Notes: generated by a model from the sequence alone, not told the origin. Positions 51,476 to 60,976 are shown, counted from the first letter of the stretch. The stretch: 64,000 nucleotides of DNA from Xenorhabdus ishibashii (GCF_002632755.1 NZ_NJAK01000001.1:3162001-3226000); one strand, 5' to 3'. A program made the numbers and translations.

Positions 51476-51537
51476 AAAAAATATATTTCAATTTAAAACT
51501 GTATTTTATGGTTATTATTGATAGGGTTGACATAATA

Positions 51538-51561
51538 AACCCGCAGGAAGTCGCGGGTTAA
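51538..51561. terminator. Hairpin between island remnants
   Basis: AACCCGC (51538-51544) and GCGGGTT (51553-51559) form a 7-bp GC-rich stem. No strong T-tract. Between about 51480 and 51721 there is otherwise no coding sequence. Confidence 0.5.
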
Positions 51562-51721
51562 ACAATCTTAATTGTCTGTTGTATTTTGAGTTATGGTCAT
51601 TAAGGGTGCTTATTTATACTAAAGCGGATAGGTGAATAACCTACATGATATAGCAGTTATCATTTCAGTACTCCATTAGTGATGAGGTAACAATCGAATA
51701 ATTTCATCAAAAGGGGGTGAT

Positions 51722-52252
51722 ATGAAAGTTTTATTTAATATAATTTTAATAGCCTTATCTTTAATCATACAGCCAGCTTTGGCTTGGCAGGATTATAAAT
51801 TCACTTTTGCCAATAACACTCCATTTCAAAGCGTTCATGTCTCTGTATACCAAACGTATTGTGTACTTCCTATAGAGGGTCTAGCAGATGTAACTATCCC
51901 AATGTTACTTCCGCCCTCATCATCGTATACATGGGCTATTCAGGATGTAAATTCTGGGCGGTGTTGGCAGGGACAGAAGGGTGTTGTTTGGAAGGTTAGT
52001 AAGACAATAACGCCCGCTAGAACAGATCCTAATGCTTGTTTAGTAGGGTGGAATACCGCTTGGTATTTCGCTGCCCCTCCTTATTGGGGGATGGGGATTT
52101 TAACTAACTGTGACTCTCTTATTAAACAGGCTACATGTAACAATAAGAATTGTTTGAATTATTGTCCAAACACCGATCTTAATTGCTCAGTAAAGAACTA
52201 TATAGAAGATTTTGGTTCCAATGACCCTGTCATTGTATCTATAGTTTTTTGA
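51722..52252 (+). CDS. Cys-rich secreted protein of unknown function
   Basis: 176 residues. A clear Sec signal peptide, MKVLFNIILIALSLIIQPAL with cleavage after residue 21 (ALA-W). The mature part has eight cysteines (YCV, GRC, NAC, NC, TC, KNC, YC, NC), so up to four disulfides. Aromatic-rich, probably beta-sheet (TAWYFAAPPYWGMG). GGGGGTG precedes the ATG. The coding stretch is much more AT-biased at silent sites than nearby core genes, typical of transferred cargo. Placed between tail debris and an integrase, it is a candidate phage-borne effector or moron gene; no function can be assigned. Confidence 0.75.
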   Translation: MKVLFNIILIALSLIIQPALAWQDYKFTFANNTPFQSVHVSVYQTYCVLPIEGLADVTIPMLLPPSSSYTWAIQDVNSGRCWQGQKGVVWKVSKTITPARTDPNACLVGWNTAWYFAAPPYWGMGILTNCDSLIKQATCNNKNCLNYCPNTDLNCSVKNYIEDFGSNDPVIVSIVF

Positions 52253-52296
52253 ACGAGAAAAGCGCGGTGCTTTGAAGTTAATTGAAACTACCTATA

Positions 52297-52322
52297 AAAG
52301 ACGGAAAATCCCGTCTTTAATT
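52297..52322 (+). terminator. Terminator after the Cys-rich gene
   Basis: AAAGACGG (52297-52304) and CCGTCTTT (52311-52318) form a perfect stem with a short A-rich loop and a T run, 45 bp after the stop. Confidence 0.75.
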
Positions 52323-52549
52323 CAGCACGCTTCCGCTTCAAACGGAGGCCTGAAATTAACTACAGGGATCTCTTTAGTTTAAGGAGCCACCAGTTTCGGA
52401 GGTTCCTTCTTTTACTGAACATAATGACTACGAGACTTATTTGGAAAACTCCAAAAAAGGTCGTCTGTGAGCCGAGAATCCTAATCAACATTGTTAATTG
52501 GGATTTAAAAGCCCATTTATGTTAAAGGGCAGATTACTGCCCTATGGGA

Positions 52550-53649
52550 TTACTCTTCTTTCTGCTGCATTAGTTTATTGAATTTTTCATGCAACGATTG
52601 TGGGTACAGTTCCGTATACACCTGCCATAAAACATTCAGTGAACGATGTCCGGTGACCTGTGCCACTTCTTCAATGGAAAAGCCAGCTTCAAATAAGCGG
52701 CTTGCTCCTTCTCTGCGTAGATCGTGGTAACGGGGGTCTTCTATGCCTAGCTCTTTACATGCATTGTGAAAACCATTAGATATGCTTCTTGTATTGTAAG
52801 GAAATATGAGTCCACTACCAGATTTAGGTTGTCTTTGGACAATATCCCACGCCTCCCCAAGCAAAGGAACAAGCATATGATTACCCACTTTCTTTCTGGG
52901 ATCTTTTCTGTCCCTTACAAGAACAGCCTTCTGCTTTTCATCTATATCATCCCATCTAATTTTGCACACTTCACCTATACGCATGCAGCTCAGAATTGAG
53001 AAATTGAGAATATCTTCGTAAGGAATGTGGTTTGTCCGGTGATTCCCTTTTTTACGTAGCACTTCCATCAATCTATCTAACTCCTCGCGTTCTGGTCTTC
53101 TGCTGCGCCGCTGGCTTTTACCGATTAGACCCATTTGTGTTAAAACTGGACGGGCTTCATGTGCGGGGTTTAAAGTGTAGTCTATATCATAGACAGGCTT
53201 GGCTGATTTTAAGACCGATGACAAATAGGTGACATCATGATTGATGGTAGCCGGAGTAGTTCCTGTAGAATGTCGTTGCTTGCAGTGCTCAATAATGTGT
53301 CTGATCGAAAGCTCAGCTAGAGTAAGTTTTGTGAGATCACTCTTTGATAATGAGTTCAATACGGATTTTTTGCTTTGTCCTGCTTTTTTTCCTAGATTGG
53401 GGTCACTGATGTATTTGTGTAATAAGTCACCCACAGTTAAATCTTCAGTATCATTATTCGAGGGTATCCCATTTTGCTCCAGCTCAACCACCCGTTGGGC
53501 ACCCCACGTTTTGGCGTGAGAGTGTTTTCCGAATGTACGGTTCTCTCTATAGATATATTTACCACCAGATTTAACACCAACAGTGCAACGCAACGATAGC
53601 GAACAGTGCCATCTGCGCGTGGGCGTTTTTCTATGCTATAGTAGGCCAT
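52550..53649 (-). pseudogene. Phage-type tyrosine integrase, frameshifted near its start
   Basis: Residues from 53593 down encode most of a P2/186-like integrase: core-binding domain, then catalytic residues in SCMRIGEVCKIRWDD (Arg), YHDLRREGASRLFE (His-x-x-Arg), VTGHRSLNVLWQVY (His and Tyr). The natural start MAYYSIEKRPRADGTVRYRC (ATG 53649) lies in a different frame. The two join if one copy of a tandem GCAAC GCAAC (53585-53594) is removed, so a 5-bp duplication caused the shift. A TTG at 53593 could start a product lacking the N-terminal 20 residues. The element is therefore probably immobile. Confidence 0.87.
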
Positions 53650-53808
53650 CTACGATGCTCTCCAGTTCAAATTTTCACGATGTAAAGGAGGCTATTAGGG
53701 GTGCCGATAATCCTAAAATAGCTCAAAATGCCCTTAAATGCACGAAAATCAGCAAAAACAGAAATGCAATGGATTCAGTATAATAGCAAGGAATGGCGGG
53801 GGGTTAGC

Positions 53809-55374
53809 GTGTTATCTGGGAAATCTTTCTTTATCATTAATCGGTATCTGATCAATTCATTTTGCGGCTGGTTATTGTTTTCTTGCTGGTGGTTCTGCTT
53901 ATGGGTCATTGCCTACTATTTCGTCAACGACTCTGAATTGGCTATCCTATTTTTTCCTTTTGCTTTACGCCTTGGTATTGTTCTCCATACTCCCAAGCGT
54001 TATTGGACGACTATTTACGGCGCAGAATGGGGGCTTACCATCTGTTTGACGCTCCTGATGGGGCAGTTACAATGGCTGACTGTATTGACTGCTAGCATGG
54101 CCAGCTTTCCTCTTGTTTGCTTTGCCAGTCGTTACTATTGCGGCAGTCAATGGCAGCGATTTGCCGTCATGGCAGGCATCATTCTGGCAACTTCCATTAT
54201 TAATGTGGTGGCGATCAGCAACCATAATTCTGCTTTGAGTATTGCATTTTTGGTGAGTTTAACCGGTGGTGTTATATTAGTCCCTTTGTGCTATTTAGTA
54301 TGGCACTACTTGTTCCAAAATATTTGGTTTCCCCTGACGGCTAATCTTGTATCACATCGTATTCAGTTTCACCTGAAACATATTATTTTTCATAGCTTAT
54401 TATTTATACTAAACATTTGTCTTCAAGTTGGCCTTCCGAATGAGTTGCGTTATTTTGCCCCATTTTGTCTGGCGATCCCTATTATCTTGTTGGCTTTTCG
54501 CTATGGCTGGCAAGGCGCTGTAGTCGGCACTTTGTTAAATAGTATTGCCTTGATTGCCGCACGCAGTGGTGTCTCGAATAATAGTGTTTCAAATATGGAG
54601 ATCACGGATCTCTTGTTATCACTGTTGACTCAAACGGTAACGGGGATCATGCTGGGAATGGCGGTACAGCGTCAGCGTGACCTTAATGCGCAGTTAAAGC
54701 GTCAACTTCATTGTAATCACAGCTTGTCCCGTCAATTGGTGAAAGCCGAAGAGTCGGTAAGGCGAGAAATTGCACGTGAACTTCATGATGAAATTGGTCA
54801 GAACATTACTGCTATTCGTACGCAGGCCAATATTATCCAGCGGGTAGAAGTGACACCGATTAGTGCTAATTGCGCTAAAACTATCGAATCGTTATCCCTT
54901 AATGTTTATGATACAACTAAAGCGTTACTTAGCCGATTGCGGCCTAAAATTCTTGATGATCTTGGTTTGAAAGAGGCTATTGAGCAATTATTGCGGGATA
55001 TGGAATTTGAGTCTCATGGCATATCGGTAAAAATTCATTGGGCAACGGATTCAGTTATGGCAATTGAGCAGTTGAGTGATACAACCAAAATTACGTTATA
55101 TCGTATTTGTCAGGAAGCGCTGAATAATGCCATGAAATATTCTAAAGCGGATAGTGTTGAATTATATTTTTCCATCAACGGGATGATCCATTTATTGATT
55201 AGAGATAATGGTATTGGCTGTAAGTCTGAGGATCATATGAAAGGGTTTGGCTTACGTGGTATGCGAGAGCGTGTGCAGGCCCTGGGTGGGACGTTCTCCA
55301 TTCACAGTGAAAAACGACAAAGTGATTCGACATATTCGGGAACGGATTTGTCTATCATTTTGCCTAAACTTTAA
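53809..55374 (+). CDS. uhpB: Membrane sensor kinase UhpB
   Basis: 521 residues from GTG 53809 (GGGGGG about 6 bases before; N-terminus aligns with E. coli about 6 residues in). The open frame starts at 53728, but those 27 codons lie in island border sequence and match nothing. Eight or so transmembrane segments (about 10-310) precede a HisKA_3 domain with ELHDEIGQNITAIRTQ (phosphoacceptor His) and an ATPase domain with DNGIGC and GFGLRGMRERVQALGG. With UhpC it senses external glucose-6-phosphate and phosphorylates UhpA. The island separates it from uhpA, so it now needs a promoter from the island. Confidence 0.9.
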   Translation: MLSGKSFFIINRYLINSFCGWLLFSCWWFCLWVIAYYFVNDSELAILFFPFALRLGIVLHTPKRYWTTIYGAEWGLTICLTLLMGQLQWLTVLTASMASFPLVCFASRYYCGSQWQRFAVMAGIILATSIINVVAISNHNSALSIAFLVSLTGGVILVPLCYLVWHYLFQNIWFPLTANLVSHRIQFHLKHIIFHSLLFILNICLQVGLPNELRYFAPFCLAIPIILLAFRYGWQGAVVGTLLNSIALIAARSGVSNNSVSNMEITDLLLSLLTQTVTGIMLGMAVQRQRDLNAQLKRQLHCNHSLSRQLVKAEESVRREIARELHDEIGQNITAIRTQANIIQRVEVTPISANCAKTIESLSLNVYDTTKALLSRLRPKILDDLGLKEAIEQLLRDMEFESHGISVKIHWATDSVMAIEQLSDTTKITLYRICQEALNNAMKYSKADSVELYFSINGMIHLLIRDNGIGCKSEDHMKGFGLRGMRERVQALGGTFSIHSEKRQSDSTYSGTDLSIILPKL

Positions 55375-55377
55375 AAT

Positions 55378-56706
55378 ATGGTCATGACAGCTTCTTCTCA
55401 ATCTAAGCCAGTACATGACAAGCAGTTATCTGGTGAAGAAATCCGGCAACAGTATCGCTACTGGCGCTTGCATATCATGCTGAGTCTCTATGTAGGGTAT
55501 GCGCTATTTTACTTTACCCGTAAAAGTTTCAACTATGCGATGCCTGCCATGATAATCGATCTTGGCCTTGATAAAGGAGACATTGGTCTAATTGGAACCT
55601 TGTTTTATATCACTTATGGTTGTTCCAAATTTCTTTCCGGTATTATCTCTGATCGTTCCAATCCGCGTTATTTCATGGGAATCGGGTTAATTGCCACAGG
55701 CATCATCAATATCTTTTTTGGCTTGTCCAGCTCAATTGTGATGTTTACCTTTTTGTGGATATTAAATGCGTGGTTTCAGGGATGGGGGTCGCCACCCTGT
55801 GCTAAATTGCTTACCAGTTGGTATTCTCGCTCAGAGCGTGGTTTTTGGTGGTCGCTATGGAATACGTCACACCATATAGGCAGTGCGTTGGTTGCATTGT
55901 TCGTCAGTTTTTTGACACTACATTTTAGCTGGCGAGAAGGGTTTATTGTGCCGGGTTGTTTGGGTATTTGGGTCGGGATATTTTTATGTTGGCGATTACG
56001 TGACAAGCCTGCCACGATGGGGTTACCGACTATTGGCCAATTCCGCAATGATCATTTAGAAAAGATACAAGAAAATCAAGGAAAAGGGCTAACGACCAGA
56101 GAAATACTGAAAACCTATGTTTTTTGCAACAAATATATTTGGTTGCTTTCATTGAGTTACGTTTTGGTTTATCTCGTCCGTACTGTTATTAACGATTGGG
56201 GAAACCTCTATCTGACAGAGTATCATCATTATGATTTAGTGAGTGCGAACGCAGTATTATCACTTTTTGAAGTGGGTGGTTTTATAGGCTCGCTGGTGGC
56301 TGGTTGGGGATCGGATCGAGTATTTGGTGGAAATCGTGGGCCGATGAACTTGATATTTGCAATGGGTATTTTCTTATCGGTGGCTGCCTTATGGTTGATG
56401 CCTATGACTGGTTTGATTTTTCAATCAATTGGCTTTTTTGTCATTGGTTTTTTTGTTTTTGGCCCACAATTGTTGATTGGGATGGCGGCTGCGGAATGTT
56501 CCCATAAAGATTCTGCGGGGGCTGCAACGGGGTTTGTTGGTCTCTTTGCTTATACGGGAGCTGCACTTGCTGGCTATCCTTTTGCCGTTATTTTAAAGTG
56601 TTATCATTGGAAGGGATTATTTATTACCATTTCTGTCTGCGCAGTCATGATAGGCTTGTTATTACTGCCATTCCTGCAAGCTCAGTTTTCCAGGCAGAGA
56701 ATGTAG
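55378..56706 (+). CDS. uhpC: Glucose-6-phosphate sensor/transporter-like protein UhpC
   Basis: 442 residues, 12-helix MFS protein of the OPA family, closely following E. coli UhpC: GYALFYFTRKSFNYAMPAMI, IGLIGTLFYITYGCSKFLSG and GPQLLIGMAAAECSHKDSAG. It acts mainly as the glucose-6-phosphate receptor that controls UhpB. It starts 3 bp after uhpB and has a second ATG two codons on; the stop is followed by 118 bp before rlmA. UhpC is a paralogue of UhpT and shares the RKSFN/RKNFN motif. Confidence 0.95.
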   Translation: MVMTASSQSKPVHDKQLSGEEIRQQYRYWRLHIMLSLYVGYALFYFTRKSFNYAMPAMIIDLGLDKGDIGLIGTLFYITYGCSKFLSGIISDRSNPRYFMGIGLIATGIINIFFGLSSSIVMFTFLWILNAWFQGWGSPPCAKLLTSWYSRSERGFWWSLWNTSHHIGSALVALFVSFLTLHFSWREGFIVPGCLGIWVGIFLCWRLRDKPATMGLPTIGQFRNDHLEKIQENQGKGLTTREILKTYVFCNKYIWLLSLSYVLVYLVRTVINDWGNLYLTEYHHYDLVSANAVLSLFEVGGFIGSLVAGWGSDRVFGGNRGPMNLIFAMGIFLSVAALWLMPMTGLIFQSIGFFVIGFFVFGPQLLIGMAAAECSHKDSAGAATGFVGLFAYTGAALAGYPFAVILKCYHWKGLFITISVCAVMIGLLLLPFLQAQFSRQRM

Positions 56707-56824
56707 GATTTAGCCTTTCCCCTTGAGTGTAAGGTTTAAATTTCAAAAAGATGGGGTTAAAAAACGCATATATAAAAAATATGGTATAGTACGCCCCTGA
56801 TTTTTCCCTATCCGTCGGAATGTT

Positions 56825-57640
56825 ATGTCTTATCAATGTCCTTTATGTCACTCGCCGTTACTGTTTGCTAATCACCAATGGCGTTGCGAAAACAATCACC
56901 AGTTTGATTGTGCAAAAGAAGGGTACGTCAATTTATTGCCCGTTCAGCATAAACGCTCAAAAGAGCCTGGGGATAGCGCAGAAATGATGCAAGCGAGAAG
57001 GGCGTTTTTGCATTCCGGCCATTATCAAGCCCTGCAACAAAAAACGGTTGAATTGCTTGGCAAATATTTACCAGAAAGCGCTGACACTGTGTTGGATATT
57101 GGTTGTGGTGAAGGTTATTACACAGCGGCGGTTCAGGAACAGCTTAATCTTCAGCGGAAATTGGCCGTGTATGGATTAGATGTGGCGAAAGTCGCAATTC
57201 GTTATGGTGCCAAACGTTATCCTGACGTTAATTTCTGTGTAGCCTCTAGCCATCGGTTGCCATTTGCGGACAGTTCGCTCGATGGTATTTTGCGGATCTA
57301 CGCCCCTTGCAAGGCAGCAGAATTGGCCAGAGTGGTGAAACCAGGTGGTATCGTACTGACAGTAACGCCAGGGCCTCGTCACTTGTATCAATTGAAAGAG
57401 CTGATTTATCAGGAAGTACATTTACATCCTGAAAATCAGGAACAATGGGAAGGATTTCAATTAATTTCAACTGAAACACTGGCTTATGCAATGTCATTAA
57501 ATGGTGAACAAGCGCATCATTTATTGCAGATGACCCCTTTTGCCTGGCGGGCATCAGAAGAAATTAAAACGCATTTGATATCGAGAGAGCAGTTTAATTG
57601 TGAAGCAGATTTCACATTAAAAGTATATCGACGTATTTGA
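56825..57640 (+). CDS. rlmA: 23S rRNA (guanine-745-N1)-methyltransferase
   Basis: 271 residues. Zinc ribbon at the N-terminus (Cys5, Cys8, Cys21, His25 in CPLCHSPLL and WRCENNH), then the SAM fold with [18 protein letters not shown] and [16 protein letters not shown]. It methylates N1 of G745 in helix 35 of 23S rRNA. A promoter with -10 TATAGT lies about 30 bp upstream. It is convergent with mntP, as in E. coli, with a 7-bp gap. Confidence 0.95.
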   Translation: MSYQCPLCHSPLLFANHQWRCENNHQFDCAKEGYVNLLPVQHKRSKEPGDSAEMMQARRAFLHSGHYQALQQKTVELLGKYLPESADTVLDIGCGEGYYTAAVQEQLNLQRKLAVYGLDVAKVAIRYGAKRYPDVNFCVASSHRLPFADSSLDGILRIYAPCKAAELARVVKPGGIVLTVTPGPRHLYQLKELIYQEVHLHPENQEQWEGFQLISTETLAYAMSLNGEQAHHLLQMTPFAWRASEEIKTHLISREQFNCEADFTLKVYRRI

Positions 57641-57647
57641 TATAACC

Positions 57648-58232
57648 CTATCCCGCATACCAAAATAATTTTAGGTGTTCGAATAATATATTGAAGCCAA
57701 TGGCAATTAGGACTAATCCTCCAACTAACTCGGCTCTTTTACCCAGTAGTGGGCCAATATAACGACCAATTAACATGCCTAGTGTAGCCATAATCATGGT
57801 CATCAGGCCAATTGTCATGGCTGTGTGAAGGATATCAACTTGTAAGAAAGCAAGGCCAACACCAATTGCCATCGCGTCCAAACTGGTTGCAATTGCAGTG
57901 AGAACTAGTGCCGCTAAACTATGGCGTTTCGGCGTGCTTTGGCAGGAAATTTCAGGTTCATGCTTGAAACTATTGACGATCATTCGGCAGCCAAGGATCA
58001 ACAGCAAGAAAAAGGCAATCCAATGATCCCATTCCATAATATATTGGCTGGCATACAGACCCAATGACCAACCGATTAAAGGTGTACAGGCTTCAACCAG
58101 GCCGAAGATGATACCTGTTCGGATGGCTTCGCGAAAATGAGGTCGGTGGAGGGCGGCTCCTTTTCCTACGGCAGCGGCAAACGCATCCATGGAAAGGGCG
58201 AGGGCGAGAATAAGTGTTGAATAGATATTCAT
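57648..58232 (-). CDS. mntP: Manganese efflux pump MntP
   Basis: 194 residues from ATG 58232; a longer frame to 58286 runs into the leader RNA. Six transmembrane segments in two three-helix repeats, with the paired acidic motifs [17 protein letters not shown] and [17 protein letters not shown]. It exports Mn2+ and is induced by manganese in E. coli. Its leader has a yybP-ykoY riboswitch. Confidence 0.95.
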   Translation of the reverse strand: MNIYSTLILALALSMDAFAAAVGKGAALHRPHFREAIRTGIIFGLVEACTPLIGWSLGLYASQYIMEWDHWIAFFLLLILGCRMIVNSFKHEPEISCQSTPKRHSLAALVLTAIATSLDAMAIGVGLAFLQVDILHTAMTIGLMTMIMATLGMLIGRYIGPLLGKRAELVGGLVLIAIGFNILFEHLKLFWYAG

Positions 58233-58289
58233 TAAAATAGCCTCGGTTGGGTGATTCCATACACACACAACACACCCCCAACCCATGGT

Positions 58290-58495
58290 GTTGTTATGTG
58301 TCTATGGTCTTGCCAACCGATTGATCCCCGTAATCTTTCAAGTTACCACTTTGTTAATTGCCACTTGAAATATAACGGAGCATAAAAACCCGGATGTTAT
58401 TAGGTTCTTTAGGTATTCGTACCACGTTTTATTTTAAACGAGTATGTTGATACGAATTTTCCAGCAATTTTCTGGAACAGGCTACTCCCCAATGA
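58290..58495 (-). ncRNA. yybP-ykoY manganese riboswitch and mntP leader
   Basis: The minus strand reads TTGGGGAGTAGCC (58479-58491), then a short stem-loop, GTATCAACATACTCG and AAACGTGG. E. coli mntP leader has the same order: TTGGGGAGTAGCC, GTGTCAACATACTCG, AAACGTGG. Further down, CGGTTGG and CCAACCG plus a long CA/GT-rich hairpin (about 58255-58320) lead to the ATG and may be the expression platform. Binding of Mn2+ by this aptamer family frees the ribosome site. The 3' border is uncertain. Confidence 0.85.
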
Positions 58496-58564
58496 CTGCG
58501 ACGGACAATATCATATTAAGCATAAAAGGCAAAAAATATTTTGCCATATTTAAAATATGAAAAT

Positions 58565-58583
58565 GATAATGCTTATCGTTATC
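58565..58583. promoter_or_regulatory. Fur-like box upstream of the mntP leader
   Basis: GATAATGCTTATCGTTATC matches the 19-bp Fur consensus at 16 positions. It lies about 70 bp upstream of the inferred leader start, between mntP and yobD. It points to iron control of manganese export. MntR, the usual regulator of mntP, has a different palindrome. Confidence 0.68.
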
Positions 58584-58656
58584 TTTTTTAGGAGGGAAAT
58601 AAGACCAATATGAATTATTGATCTTATTTAATTTATCTGGAGCTAAATAAGTGGAA

Positions 58657-59115
58657 TTATCTGTTATTGACAAGAAATTGATAAATTTTTTCTAAGTCAT
58701 CCAGTTTCGTTACTGACAGGTAGATTTTATGCTGTCCTAAATCCATCATAAGAATGCCATCTTCAGATAAATTCATTGCGTTAATGCTTTCATAAGAAAA
58801 AAAACGGTTGGCATAATAAAAGCCCTGTTTTTTGAATATTAGTTTTGGTGAGCGAATATAACCTAAATATAATGTCACCAGGATGATAAATAATAATAAA
58901 TAGGTCGTGAACTGACTGCCCTGTGATGTGACATTATTGTAAATAACAATAGCAATCAAAATGATAAATATCAGGGCATCAATTCGCTGTTTTCTTTTGA
59001 GTTTGATATTTAACAGCGTTTTTCCTTTGAGCTGATTGATAATAAATTCATCATAGATCGCAAAAGCGAGCATCAATATAATTAAAACTACTAGAACAAT
59101 ATCATTCAGGCTCAT
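58657..59115 (-). CDS. yobD: YobD, DUF986 membrane protein
   Basis: 152 residues with three to four transmembrane segments. It follows E. coli YobD, with LIAIVIYNNVTSQGSQFTTY and a C-terminal cytosolic part AMNLSEDGILMMDLGQHKIY. Function unknown. It lies just after manXYZ on the same strand, 115 bp away, as in E. coli. Confidence 0.93.
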   Translation of the reverse strand: MSLNDIVLVVLIILMLAFAIYDEFIINQLKGKTLLNIKLKRKQRIDALIFIILIAIVIYNNVTSQGSQFTTYLLLFIILVTLYLGYIRSPKLIFKKQGFYYANRFFSYESINAMNLSEDGILMMDLGQHKIYLSVTKLDDLEKIYQFLVNNR

Positions 59116-59230
59116 TTTTAATCCCTGATTTCGTATTACGTGGAAAATTTATAGTATATTTACTGTTGAATAACAAAAGGGGGGAGGTAAAACCTCCCCT
59201 AAACATTCAAGCCATACAGGAATATCAGGC

Positions 59231-60079
59231 CTAACCAAGGAAACCAAAACGGAAACCGACGATCCCCAGCACAAAAAAGCCGATGATAATCCATAACGGA
59301 TTGACTTTCTTCCGCAGTAGCCACATACAGCCAAATGTTAACAACAATGGCATCAGGCCGGGCATTAATTGGTCAAGGATAGTTTGAACCGTCGTCACTT
59401 TCATCTCACCTGTGACTGGATCAGGAACTTCAGAAACTACTAGCGGAATATTCACTTTGGTCCATTTATTGACCAGTGCACCCATGACAAACAAACCAAG
59501 AATTGACGCGCCTTCCGTCATTTTCTGCAAGAAGCCACCCCCCATATCTTTAACGATATCCAATCCTTTTTTGTAGCCATAAGCCACACCCAAGTAACGG
59601 GTAAGTAATCGCACTAAATTAAACAGGAGGAAAAACAGAATAGGGCCTAACAGACTGCCACTCATGGCAATACCTGCACCCAGAGCAGCGAATACCGGAC
59701 GAACAGTGCCCCAGAAAATAGGATCACCTACGCCCGCTAAAGGTCCCATCAAACCCACTTTGATACCGTTGATAGCTCCGTCATCAATGTCAGCCCCGTT
59801 GGCACGTTGCTCTTCCATTGCCATGGTGACACCAAGGATTGGCGCTGCAACATAAGGATGGGTATTAAAAAATTCCATATGTCGTTTAAGCGCTTGCTTC
59901 CTTTCTTCAGTATTCTCCGGATACAGACGACGAATGGCAGGTATCATTGAGAAGCAGAAACCGAGTGCCTGCATACGCTCAAAGTTCCACGATCCTTGAA
60001 AGAGGTTAGAACGGAGGAATACACCACGAATATCGCTTTGTGTCAGCTTTTTCTGACCCATATTTGTTGCCTCTGACAT
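59231..60079 (-). CDS. manZ: Mannose PTS permease IID component
   Basis: 282 residues, EIID-Man family. It begins with a soluble helical part (LTQSDIRGVFLRSNLFQGSW) and has GIKVGLMGPLAGVGDPIFWG, the family signature. With ManY it forms the membrane channel for mannose, glucose, glucosamine and N-acetylglucosamine, and in E. coli it also admits lambda DNA and class IIa/microcin-type bacteriocins. It follows manY after 13 bp. Confidence 0.95.
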   Translation of the reverse strand: MSEATNMGQKKLTQSDIRGVFLRSNLFQGSWNFERMQALGFCFSMIPAIRRLYPENTEERKQALKRHMEFFNTHPYVAAPILGVTMAMEEQRANGADIDDGAINGIKVGLMGPLAGVGDPIFWGTVRPVFAALGAGIAMSGSLLGPILFFLLFNLVRLLTRYLGVAYGYKKGLDIVKDMGGGFLQKMTEGASILGLFVMGALVNKWTKVNIPLVVSEVPDPVTGEMKVTTVQTILDQLMPGLMPLLLTFGCMWLLRKKVNPLWIIIGFFVLGIVGFRFGFLG

Positions 60080-60092
60080 GTTGTTTATCCTC

Positions 60093-60893
60093 TTAATCTA
60101 ATTCGTTATCAAGGTCGTTTGGGGTATTACCAGCATGGGCGACGGCCTGTGATTGATTGTATTTTGGGCTAAGCTGGATATACAGGATTGCCATGACAAT
60201 ACCAATCACACCTAATGCAACAAGGTTGAAGTTAGTGAAGGCCGCTGTGACGAAACCAAGGTAGAAGAACGGCATCAGATAACCTGCGCGCATCATGTTA
60301 ATCACCATTGCATAACCGACAACCACGATCATACCGCCGGCGATATTCAGGCCGCTGGTGACCACTTGTGGAATGGAATTCAACATATGCTGAACTTCAG
60401 AAGTTCCTACTGATACAGCAACAATCAGGGCAGGGATAGCGATTCTCATAGCCTGAAGCATCAATGCTAAAATGTGAAGGACGCTAATTGCACGAAGATT
60501 GCCGTTTTCTGCGGCTCTATCTGCCGCGTGTTGGAAACCAACAGTTAAGGTACGGACAATGATAGTCAGAACCTGGCCTGCTGCTGCCAGCGGGATAGCC
60601 AGTGCGATACCGGCACCGACATCTTGCCCACCAGCGATAACCAGAATGGTTGAAATGATGGAAGCCAATGCTGCATCGGGGGCAACTGCTGCACCGATAT
60701 TCATCCAGCCAAGGGCAATCATTTCCAGCGTACCACCGATGATAATGCCGGTTTTCATATCGCCAAGCACTAAGCCGATTAATGTACAAGCAACTAATGG
60801 CCGGTGAAATTGAAATTCATCAAGAATTGAATCCATGCCTGCAATACAGGCAACGATGAATATCAACACAAGTTGAACAACGGTAATTTCCAT
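60093..60893 (-). CDS. manY: Mannose PTS permease IIC component
   Basis: 266 residues, EIIC-Man family, about seven membrane segments. Conserved GGTLEMIALGWMNIGAAVAPDA forms the substrate region. It partners ManZ. An 83-bp gap separates it from manX; the order X-Y-Z is as in E. coli. Confidence 0.95.
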   Translation of the reverse strand: MEITVVQLVLIFIVACIAGMDSILDEFQFHRPLVACTLIGLVLGDMKTGIIIGGTLEMIALGWMNIGAAVAPDAALASIISTILVIAGGQDVGAGIALAIPLAAAGQVLTIIVRTLTVGFQHAADRAAENGNLRAISVLHILALMLQAMRIAIPALIVAVSVGTSEVQHMLNSIPQVVTSGLNIAGGMIVVVGYAMVINMMRAGYLMPFFYLGFVTAAFTNFNLVALGVIGIVMAILYIQLSPKYNQSQAVAHAGNTPNDLDNELD

Positions 60894-60976
60894 TGTTTTT
60901 CTCCTGTAACCAAATGTAATTTAGTAAGAATTTTGTTATTGAGTAATGGTTAGTAAAATGACATCTGTTCTTATCG

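Noticed and set aside
50367..53808. Direct-repeat att sites flanking the island
   Set aside because: I compared both borders and found only a short TTAGC-like similarity, too weak to call.
58482..58673. 63-codon minus-strand ORF
   Set aside because: It overlaps the Mn riboswitch and Fur box; non-coding function explains the conservation.
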